Below are positions 9,380-17,647 of a stretch of 64,000 nt of DNA, piece by piece (the stretch's first letter is position 1; each line of letters opens with the position of its first letter). The notes below the pieces were generated by a model. It saw only the letters and a program-made list of their open reading frames with translations, was not told the DNA's origin and did not search any database. Source of the stretch: an uncultured Methanobrevibacter sp. GTDB lineage: Archaea; Methanobacteriota; Methanobacteria; Methanobacteriales; Methanobacteriaceae. Location of the stretch: positions 1 through 64,000 of the forward strand of contig NZ_CACXTS010000011.1 in the NCBI RefSeq assembly GCF_902770715.1, written 5' to 3'. Both the position numbers and the translations under genes were made by a program.

Positions 9380-10828
9380 TCATCCTTTACAAACTGAAAG
9401 CGGTTTGACCTTTGCAACCAATTTTGCGATGCCTGTTTCGTGGGAAACCCTAACGACACTGTCAACATCCTTATAAGCACCAGGTGCCTCTTCCTCAATT
9501 ACATGTTTGCTGGTAGCTTTAATCTTAATTCCTTTTGACTGCAAATCATTGGTGATTTCATCAGCGTCATATTGCTTTTTGGCTTTGGACCTGGACAATA
9601 CCCTTCCTGCACCATGAGCTGTGGATCCGAAAGTCTCTTCCATTGCGGTTTCAGTTCCATGCAATACGTATGAAGCTGTTCCCATAGTTCCAGGAATCAA
9701 TACCGGCTGGCCTACAGCCCTGTATTTTTCAGGGACCTCTTCCCTTCCCGGACCGAATGCACGGGTAGCTCCTTTTCTGTGAACCAAAACATCCTCTTCA
9801 CGGTTATAGATTTTATGAGTTTCCATTTTTGCAATGTTGTGGGCCACATCATAAACAATGTCCATTTCCATGTCCTTTGCGGATTTTCCCAAGACCTCTT
9901 CGAAGGTTTCACGAATCCAATGAGTCATCATTTGCCTGTTTGCCCATGCATAATTAGCTGCGGCAGCCATGGCCTGTATATAATTTTGAGCTTCCTTGGA
10001 ATCAAGCGGAGCGCATGCCAATTGCCTGTCGCCAAGGTTGATTTTGTATTTCTTATATGCCTTATCCATCACCCTCAAATAATCGGAACAGATTTGATGT
10101 CCGCATCCTCTGGAACCTGAATGAATCATAATGACAATCATTCCCTTTTCAAGGCCAAAGACCTTTGCGACTTCCTCATCATAGATTTCATCGACAATCT
10201 GAACTTCAAGGAAGTGATTACCTGAACCTAGAGAACCCAATTGCGGAATTCCTCTTTTTTTAGCCTTGTCTGAAACAATGCTTGAATCCGCATCAACCAT
10301 TCTTCCGTTCTCTTCAAGAACTTCCAAATCCTCTTTCCAGCCGTATCCATTTTCTACAGCCCATTCTGCACCGTAATCAAGCACATCATTGATTTCATTT
10401 TCCTTAAGCTTTATTTTACCTTTGCTTCCAACGCCTGAAGGGATGTTTTTGAATAGCTTTTCTGTGAGCTCATCCAAGTGCTCCTCGATATCTTCAAGGG
10501 TCAAATTGGATTTGATTAATCTGACACCGCAGTTGATGTCAAAACCGACTCCTCCCGGAGATACAATACCGTTTCTTAAGCCGAATGCTGCAACTCCTCC
10601 AATCGGAAATCCATAACCGAAATGAATATCTGGAAGACCGATTGAGTATCTTTGAACACCTGGAAGGCATGCGACATTGACAATCTGCTTGATTGCACCT
10701 TCTTCGAGTTCATCAAAGAATTCATCAGCAATGTAAAATCTTCCGGAAGCCCTCATTGTCTTATCGTAAGAGCCTGGAATTTCATAAACATTATCTCTAA
10801 CTTTTTTAATTTCATCTTTAATACTCAT
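9380..10828 (-). CDS. rtcB: RNA-splicing ligase RtcB
   Basis: 482-residue RtcB. It joins RNA 2',3'-cyclic phosphate or 3'-phosphate ends to 5'-OH ends using GTP and Mn2+, and completes tRNA splicing in archaea. The metal-ligand motifs are visible: DINCGVR (Cys), [20 protein letters not shown], and [12 protein letters not shown]. The guanylylated histidine lies in [12 protein letters not shown], and the C-terminus is rich in Lys and Val as usual. No intein interrupts it. I prefer the ATG at 10828 (MSIKDEIKK); the GTG at 10837 is part of a GTGAT SD. Its protein cofactor archease is encoded two genes upstream on the same strand, so the ligation machinery is clustered. Confidence 0.96.
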   Translation of the reverse strand: MSIKDEIKKVRDNVYEIPGSYDKTMRASGRFYIADEFFDELEEGAIKQIVNVACLPGVQRYSIGLPDIHFGYGFPIGGVAAFGLRNGIVSPGGVGFDINCGVRLIKSNLTLEDIEEHLDELTEKLFKNIPSGVGSKGKIKLKENEINDVLDYGAEWAVENGYGWKEDLEVLEENGRMVDADSSIVSDKAKKRGIPQLGSLGSGNHFLEVQIVDEIYDEEVAKVFGLEKGMIVIMIHSGSRGCGHQICSDYLRVMDKAYKKYKINLGDRQLACAPLDSKEAQNYIQAMAAAANYAWANRQMMTHWIRETFEEVLGKSAKDMEMDIVYDVAHNIAKMETHKIYNREEDVLVHRKGATRAFGPGREEVPEKYRAVGQPVLIPGTMGTASYVLHGTETAMEETFGSTAHGAGRVLSRSKAKKQYDADEITNDLQSKGIKIKATSKHVIEEEAPGAYKDVDSVVRVSHETGIAKLVAKVKPLSVCKG

Positions 10829-10935
10829 AAGAATCACTGAATTATTATAATTAATTATATTATTGATAGTGTTTTAATAAAGTTTTGGTGATTTAAACAA
10901 TTTGGCCTATGATAAATCACCGGACAAAAAAAGAA

Positions 10936-11256
10936 TCATTTTCTAAACAATGCGGATATTCCGGCAATAAGCAGGAATGATGCGCTCAATACATTGATAT
11001 AATCAGATCCGACAATGACAAACATGGTTGCGATAATGAAACCTACACCTGCAATCTCACTGTTCTTGTTGACGTAATAGCTGGACACAATACCCAAAAG
11101 TGATGCTATAATGGCTACAACACCTAAAAAAGGAGTGTGTGCATGTCCAAGGCTTTCAATGAATATCAAGAATGAACCTGAAAATATTCCGATAATTGAT
11201 CCGATAACACCAAATATCGTTTCAAAAGTTCTTGATACTATTCTAGTTCTTTTCAT
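10936..11256 (-). CDS. Small four-helix membrane protein, DUF4064-like
   Basis: 106 residues with a short basic N-terminus (MKRTRIVSRTFE) and four hydrophobic segments, about residues 12-35, 42-60, 67-83 and 87-104. This looks like the DUF4064 family of small membrane proteins; no catalytic motif is visible and the function is unknown. It sits between archease and rtcB on the same strand with 34 bases to archease, so it is probably co-transcribed. Co-location does not by itself imply a role in RNA repair. Confidence 0.75.
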   Translation of the reverse strand: MKRTRIVSRTFETIFGVIGSIIGIFSGSFLIFIESLGHAHTPFLGVVAIIASLLGIVSSYYVNKNSEIAGVGFIIATMFVIVGSDYINVLSASFLLIAGISALFRK

Positions 11257-11290
11257 GTTTAATCATATGTTCTATATATTATATATAAAT

Positions 11291-11704
11291 TTATAAATCA
11301 ACGATAGCCTGAAGCTCCACATGACCGTTCCTTTTGACATACATCTCGTGGAAGGTTATTGCCTTTATTTCGGTTTTCCTTTCATGCTTATCCCAGTTGA
11401 TTTCTTCACCTCTGATTGTTGCCTTTAAACTATACCCATCACCGACTTCAACATGGAACTGCGAAAACAGCATGAATTCGACTTCATGGTAAAACAGAAG
11501 CTCCTCAAGGTAATCATATAAAAGAGATACGTCGTCTTCAGAGGTTACTTCGAAGGAGATCTCCTTTGTTGCATCAATATTATCAGTATCAGAAATTATA
11601 TTGAATATTGCCAATCCTGCATTTTCAAAAGCTTCATTAATATCTTTTCCATAAGCTTTTAGACCAATATCGGCAGTTACTTCAAAATATTCATATTTTT
11701 TCAT
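11291..11704 (-). CDS. Archease (RtcB activator)
   Basis: 137-residue archease. It speeds RtcB guanylylation and lets RtcB turn over. Seen: the N-terminal TADIGLKAYGKDINEAFENAG motif with the conserved Asp, a central EDDVSLLYDYLEELLF helix, and a C-terminal KAITFHEMYV segment with the metal-site Asp and His residues. Length fits the family (about 140). SD GAGGT lies 7 bases before the ATG. Gene order archease, DUF4064-like, rtcB and MTIP on one strand suggests an operon of RNA ligation and nucleoside salvage genes. Confidence 0.93.
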   Translation of the reverse strand: MKKYEYFEVTADIGLKAYGKDINEAFENAGLAIFNIISDTDNIDATKEISFEVTSEDDVSLLYDYLEELLFYHEVEFMLFSQFHVEVGDGYSLKATIRGEEINWDKHERKTEIKAITFHEMYVKRNGHVELQAIVDL

Positions 11705-11793
11705 GAATTTACCTCAAAAATATTACTTTTCAAATGCTCTCTCGCTCTTTGTTTATATATTAACTTTTGACAATTTAAAATATAGTGATTAAC

Positions 11794-11973
11794 ATGTTCG
11801 GAAATAATGACACCACAATTCAAGTAGATTTAAGGAAAAAAAGTAGTATAAAAGACGAAATCATGTACAGCAACATTGACGTTCAATCTTGCATGGTAAT
11901 GCTTGTTGTAATAGCAGCATTACTTTTATCTGTTATTTCTGTTGTAGCAGCTCAAAATCCTTACATCATTTAA
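11794..11973 (+). CDS. Small single-pass membrane protein (59 aa), unknown
   Basis: Candidate 59-residue protein beginning MFGNNDTTIQVDLRKK. A hydrophilic N-terminal half carries a basic patch (RKKSSIKD). It is followed by one hydrophobic segment (MVMLVVIAALLLSVISVVAA) and a short tail NPYII. A good GTGAT SD stands 4 bases before ATG 11794 (the upstream GTG is that SD), and a TATA-like TTTATATATTAA lies about 40 bases up. It is divergent from archease. I recognise no family. The SD, promoter spacing and clean protein-like layout make it likely real. Confidence 0.55.
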   Translation: MFGNNDTTIQVDLRKKSSIKDEIMYSNIDVQSCMVMLVVIAALLLSVISVVAAQNPYII

Positions 11974-12014
11974 GGATTTAATTTGATTTTACAATACCAA
12001 ACCCTTGGCTGCTT

Positions 12015-12050
12015 ACATTAGATCAAGCTTACCATGCAATAATCTAATGT
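12015..12050. terminator. Hairpin between the small membrane gene and orc1/cdc6
   Basis: ACATTAGAT (12015-12023) pairs perfectly with ATCTAATGT (12042-12050) across an 18-base loop. It lies between the convergent ends of the 59-aa gene and orc1/cdc6. It may act as a bidirectional transcript end, but there is no strong T tract on either side. Confidence 0.35.
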
Positions 12051-12082
12051 TAACAGAAACTAATTTCCCCTACAGGAAAAAA

Positions 12083-13192
12083 CTATATATCATAGTCATC
12101 GGGGTTAAAACGCAATATAATTTCTCTAGAATTTCCCCTAACCCCTTTTCCTGTAAATTTAAAGTCGATTAACCTTACAAATTCCAATTTATCCAAAGTC
12201 CTGTTAAAGGATGAATAACTGGAACCTGTTTTTTCTATATATTTCTCAGACAATTCGCCGGCTTTGCAGACATCTTCCCAGCCCGCAATCATCTTAAGCA
12301 ATCCCCTTTCAGTATCATTCAATGAGTTTATTGTTTCGGCCACATTGATTGACACCAAGGAATCGATTGCCTGGTCAAAGTGTTCCTGTGTGATTTCACG
12401 GCTTGCTGAAGCTTCCGCAATATTGCCGCAAGACTTTAAAAGATTGATGCCTATTCTCAAATCGCCTTTCTCTTCAGTGAACATTGCGATTTGCTCTAAA
12501 ATGTCATCAGGCAAAACATTTGGGAAAAATCCTGCTTTTACCCTATCTCTTAAAATAGCTTCTATTTCAGAGTAGGAATATAATGGGAAATTGATTTCCT
12601 GCGGAATAAAAACAGTGTTGACGTTTTTATCGAAAGCATATCTGAATTCAAGATCGGAAAGAATAGAGAATATTGCTGTTTTTACACCAGGATATTCCTC
12701 ATATGCTCTCAATATATCATAAAATACTTTATTAGCATTTTTTGATTGGAATAAATAGTTAACATCATCCAATGCGATAATCAGGGATTTGTTATTTTTT
12801 TGAAGTGACTGCATGATTTGGTCATAGATTCTGGAAAACGGAACACCTGTTTCAGGAGGGATATGTCCGAACAGCTTTTTGAAAATTTGTGAAAATATTC
12901 CAAAACGTGTTGTGTGAAGCTGACAGTTAATATAAACACAAACAACCTTATCTGTACTTTTTTCTACAAGTTCGAAAACCTTCCTCATTGCTGTTGTCTT
13001 TCCTGTCGCAGGAGAACCTAAAACGATAGCATTTGATGGCTGACCTCCTCTCATTGCCGGCCTTATTGCAATTGCCATGGCTTCCATTTGAGTATCCCTG
13101 AAATTATAATTTGGAGGCATATAATCAGGGTCAAATGCATTTATATTCTGAAAAAGACTCTCATCATACATTAAAATATCTTCAATTCCCAT
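12083..13192 (-). CDS. cdc6: Orc1/Cdc6-type replication initiator (AAA+ ATPase)
   Basis: 369-residue Orc1/Cdc6 protein. The AAA+ core has Walker A GSPATGKTTA (about residue 60), Walker B SLIIALDDVNYL, a sensor-1 segment and a sensor-2 GDLRIGINLL. The last 100 residues form a winged-helix DNA-binding domain. Such proteins bind origin recognition boxes and load MCM. Start: ATG 13192 after a GTGA SD; the GTG at 13201 is that SD. It lies 22 bases after mptE on the same strand, so the two are probably co-transcribed. Methanobacteriales usually carry two orc1/cdc6 genes; I cannot tell which one this is. Motifs resembling its binding site occur about 3 kb away (16157-16283). Confidence 0.93.
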   Translation of the reverse strand: MGIEDILMYDESLFQNINAFDPDYMPPNYNFRDTQMEAMAIAIRPAMRGGQPSNAIVLGSPATGKTTAMRKVFELVEKSTDKVVCVYINCQLHTTRFGIFSQIFKKLFGHIPPETGVPFSRIYDQIMQSLQKNNKSLIIALDDVNYLFQSKNANKVFYDILRAYEEYPGVKTAIFSILSDLEFRYAFDKNVNTVFIPQEINFPLYSYSEIEAILRDRVKAGFFPNVLPDDILEQIAMFTEEKGDLRIGINLLKSCGNIAEASASREITQEHFDQAIDSLVSINVAETINSLNDTERGLLKMIAGWEDVCKAGELSEKYIEKTGSSYSSFNRTLDKLEFVRLIDFKFTGKGVRGNSREIILRFNPDDYDI

Positions 13193-13214
13193 ATTATTCA
13201 CTTTATATTAACTA

Positions 13215-13943
13215 TTATTTATTATAATCTATCAAATTGATTAGCTTAACAGGCTCGTTATCACGAATCCAATCGGTAAGCATCTCTGCATACATCAGTT
13301 TTTTCCTTTTGAAATCATCAGCGTCGGCAACTTCGACTTCAAGGTTTGGCCTTGAATACTTGGTTACTTTAGTTCCAAAGTCCATTCCCGCCAATATGAT
13401 TTCAGATGCACCTAAAGCCACAGTCAAGAATATTGCCCTATCCCCATCGGTAAATCCTCCAAAATTATAGAGGTTTCCGATAGGCTGAGCCTGTGTAGTT
13501 CCAAGCACATTGGTGAAAAATGCAGTCAATGATGTAATCTTATCAATATTGTCCCCATGAGCGTGGATTGCAACGTTTGCTCCCCTAAGATTGGCTAAAA
13601 GTATATCATCAAGATTTCCATCCAAATCTGTTGCGACAATATCCGGACAAATCTTTTCTTCGACCAAAGCGGTTGTTGCACCATCTGCTGAAACCAAAAC
13701 ATAATCCTTTAAATCATAATCTTCCTTTAACATTTTTATATGTTTCTTTAAGGACGGTCCAGCACCAAATACGATGAATTTATCTGAAAAGCCTACAATT
13801 TGTGACAAATCATCTAATGTAAGGCATCCTTCTATTGATAGGATTTCATCCAACATTTTTGCAGATTCCTCATCGGCACTTCTTGAAAATCCGAAATCTT
13901 CAAGTATCTCAGTATAATATTTTTCCCAAAGCCCAAATTCCAT
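13215..13943 (-). CDS. mptE: 6-hydroxymethyl-7,8-dihydropterin pyrophosphokinase MptE (DUF115)
   Basis: 242-residue protein of the DUF115/MptE family. MptE transfers pyrophosphate from ATP to 6-hydroxymethyl-7,8-dihydropterin in tetrahydromethanopterin biosynthesis, replacing bacterial FolK. Seen: the FGAGPSLKKHI nucleotide-binding segment, LVSADGATTALVEEKICPDIVATDLDG in pieces with the acidic metal-binding residues, HAHGDN, and GFTDGDRA. Length is normal. SD GTGAGGT precedes ATG 13943. It is followed closely by orc1/cdc6. An essential C1-carrier pathway supports the methanogen assignment. Confidence 0.93.
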   Translation of the reverse strand: MEFGLWEKYYTEILEDFGFSRSADEESAKMLDEILSIEGCLTLDDLSQIVGFSDKFIVFGAGPSLKKHIKMLKEDYDLKDYVLVSADGATTALVEEKICPDIVATDLDGNLDDILLANLRGANVAIHAHGDNIDKITSLTAFFTNVLGTTQAQPIGNLYNFGGFTDGDRAIFLTVALGASEIILAGMDFGTKVTKYSRPNLEVEVADADDFKRKKLMYAEMLTDWIRDNEPVKLINLIDYNK

Positions 13944-14062
13944 ATTTAAACCTCACTATAATAATTATTAGCCTTTAGTTTGTTAAATAATTTTGTATAT
14001 ATGAAAATTTCAAATCAAAGAAAAAAGAAGTTTAAGGCATTGATTAGGGCCAAAGTCCTACA

Positions 14063-14731
14063 TTATTTCACAACATCGATATGGGCGCCGGTAATATGTG
14101 CATAGAGATTGTTGATTTGTCTTAAAGTAAAACCAATCAGGAATGCTGAAATTACAGTTCCTATATAGACCGCACCGAATATGTTAGTATACCATAATCC
14201 ACACATTATCAGGGCAACAGCAACTATTGTCGCATCAAATCCTATTTTTACTGATGAAAAGCGCCAGTTTGTTACTATTGCAATGGCTTCAACGCATCCT
14301 TCTCCCGGAAGAGGCGCGATATTTGACGGCATATAAATGAATATTCCCAAAGCGATTAAAAAGATGCTTAATGCCAAATAGACAATGCACATCATTACAG
14401 ATGCATCAAAGGGAATGAATGAAACGAAATACAGTGCAACATCCGTAAAATAGCCGAACACAATACAGTTGATCAGCTGGAGCAGCCTTTTTTTCTCAAA
14501 TCTTGACTGCAAAATCAGAAATTGGACCAGTATCAGTCCCGCATTGAAAATAAAAGTAGTCATCCCCACACTTAAATTGGTAATCAGCGCCAATGCATAT
14601 GCTATTGAACTGATTGGTGTTGTTCCAAGTGTTGATGTGATTGAAAATGCCACACCAAAGGACATTACGAACAATCCGAAAACAAATGTGAAAATTCTCT
14701 TAAATGTGAGTTCTTCGCCGTTAAATTCCAT
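14063..14731 (-). CDS. YczE/YitT-type integral membrane protein
   Basis: 222-residue protein with about five or six hydrophobic segments. It opens with the YczE-like pattern FVFGLFVMSFGVAFSITSTLGTTPISS and has the loop PLPGEGCVEAIA in the middle. Members are bacterial and archaeal membrane proteins of unknown transport role; none of the visible residues points to a substrate. It is monocistronic, in a roughly 120-base gap after mptE and divergent from the aminotransferase. The SD is weak. The family call is by overall pattern. Confidence 0.8.
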   Translation of the reverse strand: MEFNGEELTFKRIFTFVFGLFVMSFGVAFSITSTLGTTPISSIAYALALITNLSVGMTTFIFNAGLILVQFLILQSRFEKKRLLQLINCIVFGYFTDVALYFVSFIPFDASVMMCIVYLALSIFLIALGIFIYMPSNIAPLPGEGCVEAIAIVTNWRFSSVKIGFDATIVAVALIMCGLWYTNIFGAVYIGTVISAFLIGFTLRQINNLYAHITGAHIDVVK

Positions 14732-14867
14732 ATACTATCATATATGCTAACCAGTGTTTAAAAAACTTACTCTTATTTTAAACATTGTCTTAAAATGTAT
14801 TATGGATTTACCCTATAATTGAATAAAATAGCATATTGAAAATATTTAATAAGTATAAGGACAATAG

Positions 14868-14880
14868 ATATAAATAGCTT
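14868..14880 (+). promoter_or_regulatory. Archaeal promoter (TATA box) of the aminotransferase gene
   Basis: GATATAAATAGCT lies about 35 bases before the start at 14910, leaving room for a short leader with the SD GGAGGAATTGA. This is a typical archaeal TATA position; the start site near 14893-14898 is inferred from spacing. Confidence 0.6.
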
Positions 14881-14909
14881 AATGTAAGCTATACAATTGG
14901 AGGAATTGA

Positions 14910-16052
14910 ATGAACGATATTTTATTAATGCTTCCTGGACCAACATCAGTGCACCCAAGAGTGCTTAATGCAATGTCACAAGCTGTTGTTAACCACAGAG
15001 GCGCAAAATATGGAGAAATTTTAACTGAAACAACTGAATTAATGAGTAAAGTTTTCCAAACCCCAAATGATTCTTATTTATTAACTGGATCTGGAACTGC
15101 TGCTATGGAAGCTGGAATTGCTAATACCGTAGCTCCTGGAGAAAAAATGTTAAATGTAGTAGGTGGAAAATTCGGTGAACGTTTCATGAAAATAGCTCAA
15201 ACCCATGGAATTGACGCACAAGAATTGGCTGTAGAATGGGGAACTGCTGTAACACCTGAAGCAATCAAAGAAGCTTTAGATGCTGATGAAGACATCAAAG
15301 CAGTTAGCGTAATCCACAACGAAACTTCTACCGGTGTAGCAGCACCTATTGAAGAAATCGGTAAAGTAATGAAAAACTATGATGCATTATACATCGTAGA
15401 TACCGTATCCTCCCTTGGAGGGGATGAAGTTAATGTGGAAAAATTCGGAATCGACGTTTGTCTCACCGGATCTCAAAAATGTTTAGCTGCACCACCTGGA
15501 ATGGCTGCAATTACCTTAAGCGACGATGCATGGGCTGCAGTTGAAAAAGTAGAAACCAATACTTTCTATTTAGATTTGAAAGCAGCTAAAAAAAGCGGTT
15601 CTAAAGTACCTCCTCAAACTCCATACACTCCATCAGTATCCTTAACTTATGCAATGAACGAAGCTTTGAAAATGGTTATGGAAGAAGGACTTGACAACAG
15701 AGTCGCACGCCACCACAAAGCAGCTAAAGCTAGTGTAGCTGCAGTCAAAGCATTAGGCTTAGAATTATTCGCAGACGAAGCAGTGTCATCTGCAACCGTA
15801 ACTGCAGTTAAAATGCCTGAAGGAATTACAGATGATCAATTCAGAGGCACTACTCGTGACAAATATGGTGTCGAATTGGCTGGTGGACAAGACCACTTGA
15901 AAGGAAACATTTTCAGAATCGGACACATGGGAAATATTTCCTACAAAGAATTAACTCAAACCTTTGCTGCAATCGGTATGACCTTAAAAGGTTTAGGCGT
16001 AATCGAAGACGCTGGCGCTGGTGTAGCATCCATTGCAGAATCATACTTATGA
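14910..16052 (+). CDS. Class V PLP aminotransferase (alanine-glyoxylate/serine-pyruvate type)
   Basis: 380-residue fold-type I, class V aminotransferase. Seen: the N-terminal LMLPGPTSVHPRV, the TGSGTAAMEAGIAN phosphate-binding loop, HNETSTGV, VDTVSSLGGDE with the cofactor Asp, and the Schiff-base lysine in TGSQKCLAAPPG; the C-terminal half has FRIGHMGN. Members interconvert alanine or serine with glyoxylate or pyruvate. In methanogens a related enzyme has been reported as a broad-specificity aspartate or phosphoserine aminotransferase, so the substrate is open. A strong SD and promoter and smooth codon use suggest high expression. A T-rich run after the stop (about 16064-16072) likely ends transcription. 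Confidence 0.9.
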   Translation: MNDILLMLPGPTSVHPRVLNAMSQAVVNHRGAKYGEILTETTELMSKVFQTPNDSYLLTGSGTAAMEAGIANTVAPGEKMLNVVGGKFGERFMKIAQTHGIDAQELAVEWGTAVTPEAIKEALDADEDIKAVSVIHNETSTGVAAPIEEIGKVMKNYDALYIVDTVSSLGGDEVNVEKFGIDVCLTGSQKCLAAPPGMAAITLSDDAWAAVEKVETNTFYLDLKAAKKSGSKVPPQTPYTPSVSLTYAMNEALKMVMEEGLDNRVARHHKAAKASVAAVKALGLELFADEAVSSATVTAVKMPEGITDDQFRGTTRDKYGVELAGGQDHLKGNIFRIGHMGNISYKELTQTFAAIGMTLKGLGVIEDAGAGVASIAESYL

Positions 16053-16156
16053 TTCTGTTAACTTCTTTTTTTATTTTATGATACCTACTTATAACTTATA
16101 AATTCTAACAAAAGGCCAAAAAAGTAATATATTTTTTACATATTATAAGTTAGAAG

Positions 16157-16170
16157 TTACACTTGAAATG
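16157..16170 (+). repeat. ORB-like motif copy 1
   Basis: TTACACTTGAAATG, preceded by ATTATAAGTTAGAAG. It fits the mini-ORB that I recall being bound by Methanothermobacter Cdc6-1 (12 of 13 bases). The function is inferred. Confidence 0.6.
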
Positions 16171-16215
16171 GACGTGTCAAAAAAATATGCCTGCTTATAC
16201 ATTATAAGTTAAAAG

Positions 16216-16229
16216 TTACACTTGAAATG
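16216..16229 (+). repeat. ORB-like motif copy 2
   Basis: Same 14 bases as copy 1, 59 bases downstream, with nearly the same left flank (ATTATAAGTTAAAAG) and a similar right flank (GATGTCT). Confidence 0.6.
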
Positions 16230-16269
16230 GATGTCTAAAATATGTGCCTTAAAAGTTATAACTAAAAAC

Positions 16270-16283
16270 TTACACTTGAAACA
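16270..16283 (+). repeat. ORB-like motif copy 3
   Basis: TTACACTTGAAACA: the first 12 bases match copies 1 and 2, and the downstream ATGTCT is shared with copy 2. It lies 54 bases after copy 2 in the same orientation. Confidence 0.5.
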
Positions 16284-16382
16284 TATGTCTAATTTGTAAA
16301 AAAAGTATTACTCGAATTTTTTTCACAATAACTATTAAAATGTTAAAAACAAATATAAACCTATAGATTGGGATGTGAAACT

Positions 16383-16802
16383 ATGACAAACAATATAAAA
16401 ACAACTGTTGAAGAATTGCATAAGCTCATAAATGTTGACAATGTTATCGGTACCCCGATAGAAACTGAAGACAAACTTCTAATTCCTGTAATAAGAATGG
16501 GAGTCGGTTTTGGTGTTGGTGAAAACCTTACCGGCAAAGAAGGAAGCGGAGCTGCCGGTGCCGGTGCCGGGGTAGAACCAATCTCAATGGTATTGATTCC
16601 TAAAAAAGGAAACAACGCTGAAGGAGTTCGTGTTCTTGATTTAAGCAAAGGCAACACTACAAACAAAGCATTATCAGATTTAGGTTTGATGATCGGAGAT
16701 ATTGTTAAGAAGTACCTCAACTCCAATGACAACGAATACGACGAATCAGAATACATTGAGCCTGAATACACCACCGAAGTTGAAATTGAAGACGACGATT
16801 AG
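16383..16802 (+). CDS. GerW/YtfJ family protein
   Basis: 139-residue protein of the GerW (YtfJ) family. It has the IGTPIETEDKLLIPVIRMGVGFGVG core in pieces, a Gly/Ala-rich loop (GSGAAGAGAGVEPISMVLI) and an acidic C-terminal tail. In Bacillus the family is linked to spore germination; archaeal members have no known function, so a sporulation role should not be transferred. I use ATG 16383 with GTGA 4 bases up; the TTG at 16368 is out of register with that SD. The next gene is a DUF2953 relative, the same pairing as ytfJ and ytfI in Bacillus. Confidence 0.85.
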   Translation: MTNNIKTTVEELHKLINVDNVIGTPIETEDKLLIPVIRMGVGFGVGENLTGKEGSGAAGAGAGVEPISMVLIPKKGNNAEGVRVLDLSKGNTTNKALSDLGLMIGDIVKKYLNSNDNEYDESEYIEPEYTTEVEIEDDD

Positions 16803-16810
16803 GAACAAAT

Positions 16811-17394
16811 ATGTTAAACATCCTGCTGATGATTATTTTAATAATCATCCTATTCATTATTATTCTACTTTTTATTGGGATTAAAATCATATTGATTTAT
16901 GATAAAACTGGTCCCTTAAGGGATGTTTAAAAATACTTATTTTAAAAAAGATTAAGGTCTATTCCATTGATTTTCCCAGCGAAGATGAATCCGAAGATTC
17001 GAAAGAGGAGGATGAACCGGAAGAGGACAGCGAAAGTGATTTGAAAGGGATATTCAATCTGGCAAAACCCTGTCTCGGCTACTTCAAGGAATTCTTGAAT
17101 TCATTCGTGAAGTGCATTAAAGTCAAGAAAATGGACAACCATCTGATTTTTGGACTTGACTCATATGCGGATACCGGAAAATATATCGGCTATATCTGGA
17201 GCCTGTTTACGATAGTGAATGATGCCCATAAAAATGCAAGATTGACAGCAGAGCCTTCATTTAACGGAAGCATATTGGATGCCAAGGGCAACAATGAGAT
17301 TGACATAAACATTCTAAAGATAATTCCTGCAGCCATAAGATTGATATTAAAAGAAGAAGTCCGTGCATTAATAAAAGGTGTGAGAAATGGATAA
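16811..17394 (+). pseudogene. DUF2953 protein gene, frameshifted
   Basis: The first part starts at ATG 16811: MLNILLMIILIIILF and more, a membrane anchor, reading to a stop at 16928-16930. The rest is in another frame and open from 16906 through 17394. It reads on as LKILILKKIKVYSIDFPSED, an acidic Glu/Asp/Ser-rich linker, and a C-terminal DUF2953-like segment with FGLDSYADTGKYIGYIW. The two halves join sensibly if one base is restored near CCCTTAAGGG (16913-16922), giving PLKGCLKIL. So this is either a gene broken by a one-base deletion, a programmed -1 shift, or a sequencing error. It follows GerW by 8 bases and overlaps the next gene by 8. Homologues are membrane-anchored proteins of unknown function next to GerW. 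Confidence 0.7.
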
Positions 17395-17647
17395 GAATAT
17401 CAAAAATTTCATTCATGACGCTTTGAACTTTGATGTGATTGTGGAATACGATTTTCGAAAGCTATATGGATTTACATTTGCATTCAAGAGCGAGTTCATA
17501 AGAATGAGAAATCAACTCACTTCAGCATCAATCACACCTGTCGGAATAATTTACGAAGAAAATGGTGAATTTTACCTGGCACCCCTATATGATGACATTG
17601 AGATAGAGGAAGTTATAAAAAGTTATGTTGAAAAGGAAATCATTTAG
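17387..17647 (+). CDS. Hypothetical 86-aa protein of the GerW cluster
   Basis: Small soluble protein (MDKNIKNFIHDALNFDVIV start) with no signal or membrane segment. It has alternating strands in the second half (SITPVGIIYEENGEFYLAPLYDD) and an acidic C-terminus. I do not recognise the family. Its ATG lies inside the end of the DUF2953 frame (8-base overlap), so it is likely translated from the same mRNA. It ends tail to tail with the TPP enzyme gene, overlapping its last 8 bases. Confidence 0.65.
   Translation: MDKNIKNFIHDALNFDVIVEYDFRKLYGFTFAFKSEFIRMRNQLTSASITPVGIIYEENGEFYLAPLYDDIEIEEVIKSYVEKEII

Larger units (their letters stand above)
16053..16382. other. Intergenic region with ORB-like repeats (candidate origin sequence)
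   Basis: 330-base A+T-rich gap with three direct copies of a 14-base motif (listed separately) at 59- and 54-base spacing. In copies 1 and 2 the match extends leftward to ATTATAAGTTA, giving units of about 37 bases. A partial reverse of that flank (TATAACTTATAA) lies at about 16090. The gap also carries a T-rich terminator for the aminotransferase and an AATATAAA box at 16352-16359 before the GerW gene. No protein-coding frame is seen. Confidence 0.6.

Noticed and set aside
16141..16290. Repeats at regular spacing that could suggest a small CRISPR array
   Set aside because: Only three copies, the third degenerate; spacings of 59 and 54 bases leave A+T-rich, partly repeated spacers; the same core occurs singly near 37 kb; no cas genes are present. 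ORB-like sites fit better.
16383..16802. Sporulation protein
   Set aside because: GerW homologues occur in archaea that do not sporulate; only the family name carries over.
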